Shown: one piece after another, positions 26,864-37,153 of the stretch
Numbering within the stretch: position 1 is the stretch's first letter
How the letters are laid out: each line of letters starts with the position of its first letter
NCBI RefSeq assembly: GCF_018070025.1
Contig: NZ_JAGPYQ010000001.1
Location: 3,162,001 to 3,226,000 of the forward strand
Direction: 5' to 3'
DNA: 64,000 nt
Origin: Streptomyces liliiviolaceus
GTDB lineage: Bacteria > Actinomycetota > Actinomycetes > Streptomycetales > Streptomycetaceae
The notes under the pieces: model-generated
Database searches by the model: none
Told to the model about the DNA's origin: nothing
What the model saw: the letters and a program-made list of their open reading frames with translations, nothing else
Translations under genes and position numbers: made by a program

Positions 26864-27939
26864 CGACCGCCGTACGCCGGCACCTCGGTGCCACGGTGGA
26901 CACGACCCTGTGGGGCCGCCTGCCCAGCGGCGACGACGCCCCGGTGCTCTCCGTCGAGCCGGGCGAGCAGATCACCCTGGACACCGTCAGCCACGAGGGC
27001 GTCATGGAGGACCAGGGCCGCGACCCGGTGACCTTCTTCGGCCGCCACGGAGTCGCCCCCGAGGACGTCCTGGCCGACACCGTCGCGATCGCCTCGAACG
27101 CCGCGCACACGCCCGCCGACGGCCCGCACATCGTCACCGGACCGATCGAGATACGGGGCGCCGAGGTCGGCGACTACCTGGCCGTCCACGTCGACCGCCT
27201 CCAGCCGCGCACCTCGTACGGAGTGATCTCCAGCCGCCACGCCAAGGGCCTGCTCCCCGAGTCCTTCCCCTCGAACTCCCCGCTGACCAGCGTGTTCTGC
27301 TCGGTGCTCGGGCTGGACGGGGCGGACCCGGCCACCGCGCTGGCGACCCTGCCGCTCCTCCCCGGCGCGACGGAACGGCCCGTCCGCTTCCCCCTCGCGC
27401 CCTTCCTCGGCGTGATGGGTGTGGCCACACCCGGCCCCGAGCGGCTGCACTCCACCCCGCCGGGGCTGCACGGCGGAAATCTCGACATCTCGCTGCTGCG
27501 CGAGGGCAGCACCCTCTATCTGCCGGTGCAGGTGCCGGGCGCCGGCTTCTACGCCGGGGACCCGCATCTGGCGCAGGGAAACGGCGAGATCGCGCTGACC
27601 GCCCTCGAAGCGCCGCTGCGCGCCACGCTGACGTTCGACGTCGTGCCCGCGGCGCGGGCCGCGGAACTCTTCGGCGCGGCTCGCGGACCCGTGGTCCGCA
27701 CCCCGCAGTTCCTCGTCCCGACCGGCCTCGACCCCGACCTGGACGAGGCGGTCGCGGCCTGCGCCCGCAACGCCCTGGAAGTGCTGGGCGCGTCCTTCGG
27801 CATGGCTCCCGAGCTGGCGTACGCGTACCTGAGCGCCGCGACCGACTTCGACATCTCGCAGGTGGTGGATGTCGTCAAGGGCGTCCACGCCCGCATCAGA
27901 CTCTCGGACTTCGCCCTGGTGGAAGGAGGTGCGTGGTGA
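26860..27939 (+). CDS. Acetamidase/formamidase family protein
   Basis: 359 residues. It follows GGAGG and overlaps the previous stop by four bases. Features of FmdA/AmdA include LSVEPGEQITLDTVSHEG, GPIEIRGAEVGDYLAVHVD and GGNLDISLLREGSTLYLPVQVPGAGFYAGDPHLAQGNGE, the zinc-dependent formamidase core. It probably releases ammonia and formate or acetate from a small amide made upstream. Confidence 0.9.
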   Translation: MTTAVRRHLGATVDTTLWGRLPSGDDAPVLSVEPGEQITLDTVSHEGVMEDQGRDPVTFFGRHGVAPEDVLADTVAIASNAAHTPADGPHIVTGPIEIRGAEVGDYLAVHVDRLQPRTSYGVISSRHAKGLLPESFPSNSPLTSVFCSVLGLDGADPATALATLPLLPGATERPVRFPLAPFLGVMGVATPGPERLHSTPPGLHGGNLDISLLREGSTLYLPVQVPGAGFYAGDPHLAQGNGEIALTALEAPLRATLTFDVVPAARAAELFGAARGPVVRTPQFLVPTGLDPDLDEAVAACARNALEVLGASFGMAPELAYAYLSAATDFDISQVVDVVKGVHARIRLSDFALVEGGAW

Positions 27940-29599
27940 CGACGCACACAAGCACGACAGACACGACGGGCACAGCCACCACTGCCGCCGACGCGTGCGA
28001 GGTGATCGCACCCGACGCGGTGCCGGACGGACTGCTCGACGCCTTCCGGCGCTACGACGCGGCTCTGCTGGCCAACGACCGCACGACCCTCGACGAACTG
28101 TTCATGCCGGGCCCGCACACCATCAGGGGCGACGGCCGCACGCTCCTCGTCGGCCACGACGCCATCGCGGGCTTCCGCTCGGCCCGCGCCAAAGTCCCCA
28201 CCCGGGTTGTCGTCCAACTGCACGTCCAGGTGGTCGCGCCCGACGCGGCCCTGCTGATGGCGAGCACCCGCGACGGCGACGCCACCGGCCTGCAGACCCA
28301 GCTGTGGCGGCTGCTGGACGACGGCCGCTGGGCCGTCGCCGCGGCCCACGTGAGCCTGCCGACCGCTGCCGCGCAGCCGGTTTCCGGGGCCGGGTCGGGC
28401 GCCGGGTCAGGCGCCTTCGACCGTACGGTCTGGCGGGCCGTCGGAGATCCGCTGGCGGCGGCCACGGCACCCGGTCCGCTGGACGGGTACGGCCTCGCCG
28501 TGAAGGACCTGTTCGACGTCGCGGGCCACCCGGTCGGCGCGGGAGTACCCACCTGGCTCGCCGAACAGCGGCCGCGTACGCACACGGCTCCCGCCGTCGC
28601 CGCGCTCCTCGAAGCCGGTGCCCACGCGGTCGGTATCGCCCGCACCGACGAGTTCGCCTACAGCCTCGCCGGAACCAACGCGCACTACGGCACACCGCCG
28701 AACCCGGCCGCCCCCGGCAGTGTCAGCGGCGGGTCCACCAGCGGCCCGGCCGCCGCCGTCGCACTCGGTCAGGCGGACGTGGGCCTGGGCACCGACACGG
28801 CGGGCTCGATCCGGGTACCGGCCTCCTACCAGGGCCTGGTCGGACTGCGTACGACGCACGGCGCCATCAGTACGGCCGGAGTCCTGCCCCTGGCCCCGTC
28901 CTTCGACACGGTGGGCTGGCTCACCCGTGACGTACGCACCTCCGCCCTGGTCGCCGAGGCCCTGCTCGGGCAGCCGGAGCAGGCCGGGGACGACACGGTG
29001 GCCGTTCGCCGCACGGTACGGCTGCCGGTGCTGGAGGAACTGGCGAGCACCGAGGTACGGAACACCTTCGCCGCCACCGTCGAGTCCCTGTGCGACGCGG
29101 GAGAGCTCCCGCCGCCGGAGCCGGACGATCTGCAACTCCCCGTGCTGGAAAGGTGGTTCACCGCCTTCCGTACGGTCCAGGCGTGGGAGGCATGGCAGGC
29201 CCACGGCGCGTGGATCACGGCTCATCCGGGTGCGCTCGGCGCGGATGTCGGCGGCCGTTTCGCGCAGGCGGCCGACGTGACCGAACGGCAGGCGGAACAG
29301 GCGCGCGAGGTCGTCGCCGAGGCCCGCGAACAGCTACGGGCCCGGCTCACCGGCACCGTACTGGTGATCCCCTCGGCGTCCGGTCCGGCGCCGGGGCGGA
29401 CCGCGACCGGTGAGCGGATCGAGGCGGAGCGGGCGGCGACCCTGCGCATGACCTGCCTCGCGGGGCTCGCCGGGGCTCCCGCCCTGTCCCTGCCCCTGCT
29501 GCGACTGGCCGACGGCCGCCCGGCCGGTGTGTGCCTGCTCGGCGCGCCCGGCACGGACCACGCCCTGCTCGCCCTCGCCGCCGGTCTGGAGGCCCTTCG

Positions 29600-29603
<4 letters not shown>
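27936..29603 (+). CDS. AtzH-like (DUF3225) domain fused to amidase-signature hydrolase
   Basis: 555 residues. GTG 27936 is six bases after AAGGAGG and overlaps the previous stop. Residues about 25-140 form an AtzH/HpxZ-like SnoaL-fold domain (LLDAFRRYDAALLANDRTTLDELFMPG, GHDAIAGFRSAR). A Gly/Ser/Ala linker (about 148-160) leads to an amidase with catalytic K190 (AVKDLFD), the GGSTSG loop (S267/S269) and nucleophile S291 in GTDTAGSIR. In the cyanuric acid and oxalurate pathways AtzH/HpxZ and AtzE/HpxY are separate genes, so a ureide such as carboxybiuret, allophanate or oxalurate is a plausible substrate type. Confidence 0.88.
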
Positions 29604-30483
<880 letters not shown>

Positions 30484-30487
<4 letters not shown>

Positions 30488-30945
30488 GCACCCCGCCCAT
30501 CCTCCGCCGCCTGGACCAGGTGACACCGCAGTTGATCTCACCCACGGACACGGTCCGGCTCGCCCTGCTGGCGGGTCCGGCCGACAACTCGCCGACCAGC
30601 GTGTTCTACGAGGTCTGGGAGCCCGGCGGTGCCCAGCCCGACAACTCCCACCCCGAGTCCACCGAGATCTTCGTGGTCCTCGCCGGCCACGGCACCGCCC
30701 ACAGCGACGAGCACTCCGTGCCGATCGGCCCCGGGGACGTCCTCGTCCTGCCGCCGGGTTCGCTCCACCGCATCGAGAACACCTCGGCCACGGAACGCAT
30801 GTACACCGTCACGATCATGGCCGAGGACGGCGGGGCCATGCCCGGCGGCTTCGCCTCGCTCGTCACCGCGGGGACGGACTCGGCCTGGGACGACGCCGAC
30901 CGGGCGGTGCTCAGCGGCCCAGCTCGGCCAGCACCGCGTCCGTGA
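30484..30945 (+). CDS. Small cupin-domain protein ending the hydrolase operon
   Basis: 153 residues, ATG in a four-base overlap. A single cupin barrel is visible (EVWEPGGAQPDNSHPESTEIFVVLAGHGTAHSDEH, GPGDVLVLPPGSLHRIENTS) with His/Glu ligands. It could be a ureidoglycolate-type enzyme, isomerase or sensor; no specific function is claimed. Its 3' end overlaps the convergent beta-lactamase-like gene by 35 bases. Confidence 0.85.
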
Positions 30946-31732
30946 ACGCGGGCCAGACCTCCGTCGCCCAGGTGCCGAAGGCGCGGTCCGTCAGGGCCAC
31001 GCACGCCACGCCCGCGTCCGGGTCGATCCACAGGAAGGTGCCGGACTGACCGAAGTGACCGAAGGTGCGGGGGGAGGACGAACCGCCCGTCCAGTGAGGC
31101 GACTTGGAGTCGCGGATCTCGAAGCCGAGGCCCCAGTCGTTGGGGTTCTGGTGGCCGTAGCCCGGCAGGACGCCCTTCGTCCCCGGGTACTGCACGGTCA
31201 TCGCCTCGGCGACCGTCCGCGGGTCGAGCAGCCGTGGCGCCTGCACCTCGGCGGCGAACCGCACCAGGTCGTCGACGGTCGAGACGCCGTCCTTCGCGGG
31301 GGAGCCGTCGAGGGTCGTCGACGTCATCCCGAGCGGTTCGAGCACCGCCTGTCGCAGATACTCGCCGAAGGGGATCTCCGTCGCCTTCGCGAGGTGGTCG
31401 CCCAACTGCTCGAACCCGGCGTTGGAGTACAGCCGCCGCTGTCCGGGCGGAGCCGTCACCCGGTGCTCGTCGAAGGCGAGCCCGCTCGTGTGCGCGAGCA
31501 GATGCCGCACGGTGGCCCCCTCGGGCCCGGCCGCCTCGTCCAGCTCGACGGCCCCTTCCTCGTACGCGACGAGCACGGCGTAGGCGGCGAGGGGCTTGGT
31601 GACCGAGGCCAGCGCGAAGGGCTGTGCGGTGGGACCGTGGGCCCCGAGCAGGGTGCCGTCCGCCCGCACGACAGCCGCGGCGGCGGTGGGGACGGGCCAC
31701 TTCTCGATCAGCGCGAGGCTCTCCATAGACAT
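30911..31732 (-). CDS. Serine hydrolase, beta-lactamase family
   Basis: 273 residues. SVTK (SxxK), YSN (YxN) and HFGQSG (HxG) give the full three-motif set of the class C/penicillin-binding-protein-like fold. No signal peptide is visible, suggesting a cytosolic esterase or amidase. It converges on the cupin gene with a coding overlap. Confidence 0.88.
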   Translation of the reverse strand: MSMESLALIEKWPVPTAAAAVVRADGTLLGAHGPTAQPFALASVTKPLAAYAVLVAYEEGAVELDEAAGPEGATVRHLLAHTSGLAFDEHRVTAPPGQRRLYSNAGFEQLGDHLAKATEIPFGEYLRQAVLEPLGMTSTTLDGSPAKDGVSTVDDLVRFAAEVQAPRLLDPRTVAEAMTVQYPGTKGVLPGYGHQNPNDWGLGFEIRDSKSPHWTGGSSSPRTFGHFGQSGTFLWIDPDAGVACVALTDRAFGTWATEVWPAFTDAVLAELGR

Positions 31733-31769
31733 GCCCAGAGCCTACGGGCCCCGTGTGGGGGCCCCGTCA

Positions 31770-31811
31770 GGGGCGCGGGGAACTGCGCGACCGGCCCCCA
31801 CCGGGCCGCAG
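31770..31811. repeat. Dispersed intergenic repeat
   Basis: Core at 31770-31789 followed by ACCGGCCCCCACCGG, filling the gap between two minus-strand genes. Confidence 0.85.
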
Positions 31812-32282
31812 TCACAATCGAAGCCGCATAAGAGGATCCGGGGTCCGGACGAACCCCATCGACTCGTACAGCGGCGCAGCCTCCGCCGAGGCGGTCAGAT
31901 CGATCTGCCCGACTCCCCGCTCCCGGAACCACACCACCAGCTCCTCCATGCAGGCCCGCGCGTACCCCCGGCGCCGCGCACCGGGATCCGTCGCGACGCT
32001 GAACACGTAACCGATCCGTCCGTGCGGATTCCCGGGCCGCCCGATCCGGTACTCCAGGGTCCCCACCACCAGCGCGGCCAGCGCCCCCGCCCGCTCCGGG
32101 TGATCGACGACGAAGGCCGCGAAACCCCCGTCGGGATCGGCCAGCCGACCCCGTACGGTGTCCAGGGACTCCGCGTGCCAGCCGGTGGACGTGTCCGCCC
32201 CGGACATCGAGTCGATCAACACCTGACGCAGTCGGAGCAATTCCTCGGCGTCCTCGGGCACAGCACGGCGTACAAGGCTCAT
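31812..32282 (-). CDS. GNAT-family N-acetyltransferase
   Basis: About 156 residues from ATG 32282 (MSLVRRAVPEDAEELLRLR); the longer frame would cross the MerR operator region. The acetyl-CoA loop VATDPGARRRGYARACMEEL (R/QxxGxG/A) and C-terminal AAPLYESMGFVRT are typical. Acceptor substrate unknown. Divergent from the MerR regulator. Confidence 0.85.
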   Translation of the reverse strand: MSLVRRAVPEDAEELLRLRQVLIDSMSGADTSTGWHAESLDTVRGRLADPDGGFAAFVVDHPERAGALAALVVGTLEYRIGRPGNPHGRIGYVFSVATDPGARRRGYARACMEELVVWFRERGVGQIDLTASAEAAPLYESMGFVRTPDPLMRLRL

Positions 32283-32339
32283 GATCGGCACGCTAGCCAG
32301 CGCGGCGCCCCGTGTCCCCGGAATTTCATCCGTTTCCGC

Positions 32340-32370
32340 TTGCTTGGAGTGCACTCCAAGGTTTTAGCGT
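32340..32370 (+). promoter_or_regulatory. MerR-type promoter with 18-bp palindromic operator
   Basis: CTTGGAGTGCACTCCAAG (32343-32360) is a perfect palindrome lying between a TTGCTT -35 (32340-32345) and a TAGCGT -10 (32365-32370). The 19-base spacer is the over-long arrangement that MerR-family activators correct. This CTTGGAGT..ACTCCAAG type is known from NmlR/AdhR-like aldehyde-responsive regulators. Transcription should begin near 32377, next to the ATG. Confidence 0.8.
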
Positions 32371-32377
32371 GGAGGTC

Positions 32378-32842
32378 ATGACGGTGATGGAGACCACGGA
32401 GCCCGGGACCGACGTCTGCGTAGCCCCGCCGCAGAGGCAGAGGCGTCCCGACGGCCGGGACCAGTACACGATCAGCGAGGTCGTCGCCTTCACCGGCCTG
32501 ACGGCGCACACGCTCCGCTGGTACGAGCGGATCGGGCTGATGCCGCACATCGACCGTTCGCACACGGGCCAGCGGCGCTACAGCAACCGTGATCTCGACT
32601 GGCTCGACCTCGTCGGCAAGCTGCGGCTGACCGGGATGCCGGTCGCCGACATGGTGCGGTACGCGGAGATGGTGCGCGAGGGCGACGAGACGTACGCGGA
32701 CCGCTTCGAACTGCTCGAAGCGACGCGGCGGGACGTGCGGGCCCGGATCGCCGAACTCCAGGACACCCTCGCCGTGCTCGACCGGAAGATCAATTTCTAT
32801 GCGGACGCCGGGCAGGCCCTGGCGTCGGAGAGGTCCCGATGA
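32378..32842 (+). CDS. MerR-family regulator of an aldo/keto reductase
   Basis: 154 residues from ATG 32378 (GTG 32384 and ATG 32387 possible). The winged helix (YTISEVVAFTGLTAHTLRWYERIGLMPHIDRSHTGQRRYSNRDLDWL) is standard MerR, followed by a coiled-coil dimerisation helix. No C-terminal metal cysteines are present, so it probably senses an aldehyde or other electrophile. It overlaps the reductase gene by four bases. Confidence 0.92.
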   Translation: MTVMETTEPGTDVCVAPPQRQRRPDGRDQYTISEVVAFTGLTAHTLRWYERIGLMPHIDRSHTGQRRYSNRDLDWLDLVGKLRLTGMPVADMVRYAEMVREGDETYADRFELLEATRRDVRARIAELQDTLAVLDRKINFYADAGQALASERSR

Positions 32843-33855
32843 CGGACAGCAGGATCGCGAAGGCACCGCTCGGCACGGGCGGCCCCGAGGTCGGCGTGCA
32901 GGGGCTCGGCTGCATGGGCATGAGCTTCGCGTACGGTCCGACGGACGCCGAGGAGGCCCGGGCCACGCTGGAGCGCGCGCTGGAGCTGGGCGTCACGCAC
33001 TACGACACGGCCGACGCCTACGGGCGGGGGGAGAACGAGCGGTTCCTGGCGCCGTTCTTCGCGGCGCACCGCGACGAGGTGGTCATCGCGACGAAGTTCG
33101 CCATGACGATCCCGCCGGACGAGCCGACGCGGCGGATCATCCGCAACGACGGCCCGTACATCCGGCAGGCGATCGAGGCGAGCCTCAAGCGGCTGGACGT
33201 CGACGTGATCGACCTCTACTACATGCACCGCCGTGATGTGAACGTCCCCATCGAGGAGACCGTCGGCGTGATGGCCGAGCTGGTCCGCGAGGGCAAGGTC
33301 AAGCAGCTCGGTCTCAGCGAGGTGACGGGCGGGGAACTGCGGGCCGCGCAGGCGGTGCATCCGATCGCGGCCGTGCAGTCGGAGTGGTCGCTGTTCAGCC
33401 GGGACATCGAGGCGGGGGTCGTTCCGGCGGCCCGTGAGCTGGGCGTGGCGCTGGTCCCGTACTCCCCGCTCGGGCGCGGCTTCCTCACCGGTTCCTTCAC
33501 GGACGCCGACAAGGAGCTGACCGCGGACGACGTCCGCCGGCAGCAGCCCCGCTTCAACGGGGACAACGCGGCGAAGAACGCGGCCCTGCTCGACTCGATC
33601 CGGACGGTCGCCGAGGGGCACGGGGCGTCCGTGGGGCAGATCGCGCTGGCGTGGGTGCACCGGCGGGCGGAGGTGCACGGGCTGCCGGTCGTGCCGATTC
33701 CCGGTACGCGTCGGCGTACGCGGGTGGAGGAGAACACGGCGGCGACGCGGATCGCTCTGACGGACTCCGACCTCGGCGTCCTGGACGCGATCGCCGACCG
33801 GGTCGCGGGCACGCGCTACGCCGACATGACGTTCGCGTCGGCGGGCCGGGAGTAG
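32839..33855 (+). CDS. Aldo/keto reductase under MerR control
   Basis: 338 residues. Contains GVTHYDTADAYGRGENERFL (Asp, Tyr), VVIATKF (Lys), DVIDLYYMHR (His), LVPYSPLGRGFLTG and PIPGTRRRTRVEENT cofactor loop, matching the YakC/Tas-like AKR group. Probably NADPH-dependent detoxification of reactive carbonyls, given its MerR partner. Confidence 0.92.
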   Translation: MTDSRIAKAPLGTGGPEVGVQGLGCMGMSFAYGPTDAEEARATLERALELGVTHYDTADAYGRGENERFLAPFFAAHRDEVVIATKFAMTIPPDEPTRRIIRNDGPYIRQAIEASLKRLDVDVIDLYYMHRRDVNVPIEETVGVMAELVREGKVKQLGLSEVTGGELRAAQAVHPIAAVQSEWSLFSRDIEAGVVPAARELGVALVPYSPLGRGFLTGSFTDADKELTADDVRRQQPRFNGDNAAKNAALLDSIRTVAEGHGASVGQIALAWVHRRAEVHGLPVVPIPGTRRRTRVEENTAATRIALTDSDLGVLDAIADRVAGTRYADMTFASAGRE

Positions 33856-33869
33856 CACGGCGGTTCATC

Positions 33870-33965
33870 GGGTTCCCCGCGCCCCTGAAGGGCGAAAAGC
33901 AGGGGCGCAGCCCCGTTTTTAGGGGCGCGGGGAACTGCGCGACAAGCCCCCACCGGCCCGCGGAC
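33870..33965. repeat. Dispersed repeats between convergent genes
   Basis: A partial inverted copy (33872-33884) and a full direct core (33922-33941) with the short GGGGCGCAGCCCC palindrome between them, after the reductase stop. Confidence 0.8.
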
Positions 33966-33983
33966 GACCCCACGGCGGAACCG

Positions 33984-34907
33984 TCAGAGCTCCGCCAAAA
34001 GCTCCGCCTTCTTCACCGAGAACTCGTCGTCCGTGACGAGCCCCGCCTCGTGCAGCTCACCGAGGTGCCGGATCCGTTCGGCGATGTCCGCGGGGTCGCG
34101 CCGGGCCCGCGGGGCCACCGCGACCGCCCCGGCGGCCGGCCCCGACGCCACGTCGGGCAGCACAGCCGGCCCCCCGGACCGCGCCGCCGCCAGCACGGCG
34201 GCCGCGAACGGCAGCGACTCGTGCACCGGCCCGTACCCCAGCCCGAACACGACCGCGGCCGGATCCTGATCCGCCTGCCCCGGCCGGGAGGCCCCCGTAC
34301 CCCCCTCCTCGCGCCGCAGCAGCCGCAGATGCCCCTCGAAGATCTCGGGCGAACGCCACTCCACCCCGCACAGGTCGGCGACGGCGAACGTCTGGTCGCC
34401 GGCCTTCCACTTCGCGGACGAGGCACCCGTCCAGAACCACCGGAAGGCCACGGACTTCCCGTCGAAGGACGCCTTGCCGTCGTACGCCTTGAACTGGAGC
34501 GGCGTCTCGGGCGCCCGGACGAGATAGCGCTCGACCGGCCCCGCGTCCGGCGGCCCGAGCATCGCGCGCAACTCGTCCGCGTAGTACTCGGCGAGCGTCT
34601 CGCGCTCGGCGGGCAGCACGAGGCGGTAGGGGTCGCACACATCCCTCAGCTGTCCCGCGGCCGCCTCCATCAACGGATCGGCGCCCGGCCGCGGCTCGGC
34701 CCGCAGGACGACCGTCCCGCGCTTGCCGGGCGTCAGCGTCACCGACGCGATCGCGTCGAGCGGGATGCGCCGCTCACCGAGCGCCTGGAACAGCTTCGGT
34801 GTGCGGATCCCCCGTTCGAAGCGGATGAGCACGGAGTCGGACTCGAACTCCCAGGCGGCATGAAATCCGGCCAGTACGTCACCCATGCGGGCCATCGTAT
34901 GCGGCAT
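33984..34907 (-). CDS. DUF4429 protein with C-terminal SHOCT domain
   Basis: About 307 residues from ATG 34907, which has AGGA five bases upstream; ATGs at 34895 and 34886 are alternatives. Two similar PH-like DUF4429 halves are visible (GFHAAWEFESDSVLIRFERG...VTLTPGKRGTVVLRA; ETPLQFKAYDGKASFDGKSVAFRWFWTG). The protein ends in a SHOCT motif (IAERIRHLGELHEAGLVTDDEFSVKKAELLAEL). These are membrane- or protein-binding modules of unknown role in actinobacteria. Confidence 0.88.
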   Translation of the reverse strand: MPHTMARMGDVLAGFHAAWEFESDSVLIRFERGIRTPKLFQALGERRIPLDAIASVTLTPGKRGTVVLRAEPRPGADPLMEAAAGQLRDVCDPYRLVLPAERETLAEYYADELRAMLGPPDAGPVERYLVRAPETPLQFKAYDGKASFDGKSVAFRWFWTGASSAKWKAGDQTFAVADLCGVEWRSPEIFEGHLRLLRREEGGTGASRPGQADQDPAAVVFGLGYGPVHESLPFAAAVLAAARSGGPAVLPDVASGPAAGAVAVAPRARRDPADIAERIRHLGELHEAGLVTDDEFSVKKAELLAEL

Positions 34908-34953
34908 GCGCTTCCTAGTCCCCTCCCTGAGCGGCCCGCACTTGTCTCGTCCT

Positions 34954-36177
34954 CTACGCGCGTCCGGCTTCGGCGGTACCGGGCAGACCCTCCCGGCACA
35001 CGTCGTCCTCGTGCGCACAGCTGACCGCGCGGTACGCGCCAATACCGATCTCGGCGAAATTCCGCAGGCTGTCGGTCCCGGGCTCGAAATACCCGGTGTG
35101 TCCCTTCGCCCCGCGCGCGGACAGCACCCGCGCGCCGAAGTCCGAGGACATCGGGTCGGCGCCGTGGCCGAGCCCGCCGACCTCCAGATGCGGTACGTCC
35201 TGGATCCAGTCGTCGGAGTCCCGTACGGCCCACACCCGGGCCGCGGTACGCAGTTGCGCCGCCCGCTCGACCCGCATGCCAGGACTGCCCGCCACCGCTA
35301 TGTCGGAGACCCGCGGCGGCAGCGAGTGGGCGGCCACTCCGCAGACCACGGATCCGTAGCTGTGGCAGTACAGCGCGACCCGTGAGCGGCCGGGCAGCGC
35401 CCGCACTAGGGCGTCGAGCCGGACCGCGCCCTCCTCGGCGCGGATGCCGGTGGCGGCGTCCATGCCGAGCCCGTTCGGGGTCGTGTAGTCGGCCCAGGCG
35501 ATCACGGCCGTACGCGTGGCCGGGCTTGCCTCCCGCTCGGCGCGGTACAGCGCCTTGGCCATGCCGACCGGCGCGGTGTACTGCCGCTCGGTGCGCTGGA
35601 AGGTCAGCAGGTCGGTGTCGACGCCGGGCACCACGACCGAGACCCGTTCGGCCCTGCCGAGGTCTCCGAAGACCTCCGCGACCCGGCCCGAACCCATCGG
35701 GTCGAAGGCGAGGATGCGGCGCCCGTCGGCCATCAGCGCCTCGTAGCGGTGCATCCGGCGGCCCGCGTCGCGCTGGCCGATCGCGGAGAGCCGCTTGTCA
35801 CGCATGCGTTCGATCTCGACCTTGCGTGCCTGGCCGAGGGCGATCCGGTTGGCGCGGTAGCGCAGGGCCACCGGCGCCCCGTTCATGTTGCCGACCGCGA
35901 GCGGATAGCGGGCGGCGAGCCGGGTCCGCTGGTGCGCGTCGAGCGAGGCGAAGAACTGGGCCAGCCGGATCGGTGTCGTCTCGTCCGGGTCCGGCAGCCG
36001 GTGCCCGCCTATGTGACCGCGTTCCCAGGCGGCGAGGGAGGCCGCGATCGGTGTCGCCGCTCCTCTGTGGCCGCGTACCGCGGTCCAGCCGGTGGTCCCG
36101 AGCATCACGAACACCACGGCCAGCGCGAGCAACATGCGCCAGACGTTGAGTTGGGGGGTGGAGTCGAAGGAAGTCAC
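34954..36177 (-). CDS. Membrane-anchored alpha/beta hydrolase (DUF1023)
   Basis: 407 residues, GTG start. One N-terminal membrane helix (about residues 13-32, MLLALAVVFVMLGTTGW) is followed by a DUF1023 alpha/beta-hydrolase domain with the nucleophile elbow CHSYGS, a downstream Asp in WAVRDSDDW and His in GAKGHTGYF. It probably acts outside the membrane on esters or peptides. The DUF4429 gene lies 46 bases downstream on the same strand. Confidence 0.87.
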   Translation of the reverse strand: MTSFDSTPQLNVWRMLLALAVVFVMLGTTGWTAVRGHRGAATPIAASLAAWERGHIGGHRLPDPDETTPIRLAQFFASLDAHQRTRLAARYPLAVGNMNGAPVALRYRANRIALGQARKVEIERMRDKRLSAIGQRDAGRRMHRYEALMADGRRILAFDPMGSGRVAEVFGDLGRAERVSVVVPGVDTDLLTFQRTERQYTAPVGMAKALYRAEREASPATRTAVIAWADYTTPNGLGMDAATGIRAEEGAVRLDALVRALPGRSRVALYCHSYGSVVCGVAAHSLPPRVSDIAVAGSPGMRVERAAQLRTAARVWAVRDSDDWIQDVPHLEVGGLGHGADPMSSDFGARVLSARGAKGHTGYFEPGTDSLRNFAEIGIGAYRAVSCAHEDDVCREGLPGTAEAGRA

Positions 36178-36350
36178 TGAAAGGACACACTAGGAGAACG
36201 AGAGGGTCTCGCGTTAACCGAGTGAGGCGGATCACGTTTCCGTTGGGGTAATTGGGGCAATGTGGGCCTGCCCTTTGCCAGGTCATCACGCTGTGTACGC
36301 ACATGGGGTGATCCGTACCCGTAGGGTCACCACTTTGTGTGCGACAGGAG

Positions 36351-37019
36351 TTACTCCGCGTCCCGGTGGCCGCTTCCGTCACGCGTGTGCCAGTTCTCGA
36401 TCAACGCGGGCCCCATCCCGTCGAGATACGAGGCGGTCAGCTCGCGCATCGCGGCCACGCTGAAATCGTCGCCCGCGCCCCACCGGCGGGAGGCCAGCCG
36501 CATCACCCCGCCGAACAGGGCCACCGCCACGCGCGGGCGCGGATCGGCGTCCACGTCGACGCCCTCGCGGTCCGCGATCAGCCGGGCGAGCTGCTCCTCC
36601 AGTCCCTCGTGCCGGCGCAGATGGGTGGCGAGCAGCGCGGGGGTCGACTCGATCAACTGGTAGGTGCGCATGTGCAGTTCGATCGGCACGACGGCCTCGA
36701 TCGCCTCCCCGATGGTGTCCCAGCTCGCCATGACGGCCCGGCGCAGCGCGTCCAAGGGGGCTTCGTGGGGCGGGCGTTGGCGTACCGCGTCCAGGAAGTG
36801 CGACTCGGTCATCTCCTGGACGGCGAAGGCGGCCTCCTCCTTGCCGGCGAAGTAGCGGAAGAAGGTGCGCTGGGAGACGCCGACCGCCTCGACGATCTCG
36901 TCGACGGTCGTCCGCTCGTACCCGTGGGCCGCGAACAGCTCCAGGGCGGACCGCACCAGCGCGTCCCGTGTGCGCTGCTTCTTGCGTTCGCGCAGGCCCG
37001 GTCGGGGTGCCGTGTCCAT
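36351..37019 (-). CDS. TetR-family regulator of the adjacent MFS pump
   Basis: 222 residues. The HTH is clear (ERKKQRTRDALVRSALELFAAHGYERTTVDEIVEAVGVSQRTFFRYFAGKEEA). The C-terminal ligand domain is helical. Divergent from the MFS transporter, so it most likely represses it and is released by a transported drug. Confidence 0.9.
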   Translation of the reverse strand: MDTAPRPGLRERKKQRTRDALVRSALELFAAHGYERTTVDEIVEAVGVSQRTFFRYFAGKEEAAFAVQEMTESHFLDAVRQRPPHEAPLDALRRAVMASWDTIGEAIEAVVPIELHMRTYQLIESTPALLATHLRRHEGLEEQLARLIADREGVDVDADPRPRVAVALFGGVMRLASRRWGAGDDFSVAAMRELTASYLDGMGPALIENWHTRDGSGHRDAE

Positions 37020-37116
37020 GAGTCCTCTTTCCCGTCCCCGGGAGGCGCCCGGGTGACCATCCGTTGCGCGTACGAGCCCCGCGGATGACTTGTCAGTTAC
37101 CGAATTGTGAATTGGT

Positions 37117-37146
37117 TTGTCAATTGTCAGCGGCTGTCACTAATCT
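37117..37146 (+). promoter_or_regulatory. MFS gene promoter, predicted leaderless
   Basis: TTGTCA (37117-37122), an 18-base spacer and TAATCT (37141-37146). The start ATG lies only seven bases past the -10 and no ribosome site precedes it, predicting a leaderless mRNA. Repeated TTGTCA and AATTG-N6-CAATT elements overlap the promoter and may be the TetR site. Confidence 0.65.
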
Positions 37147-37153
37147 CGATCGC

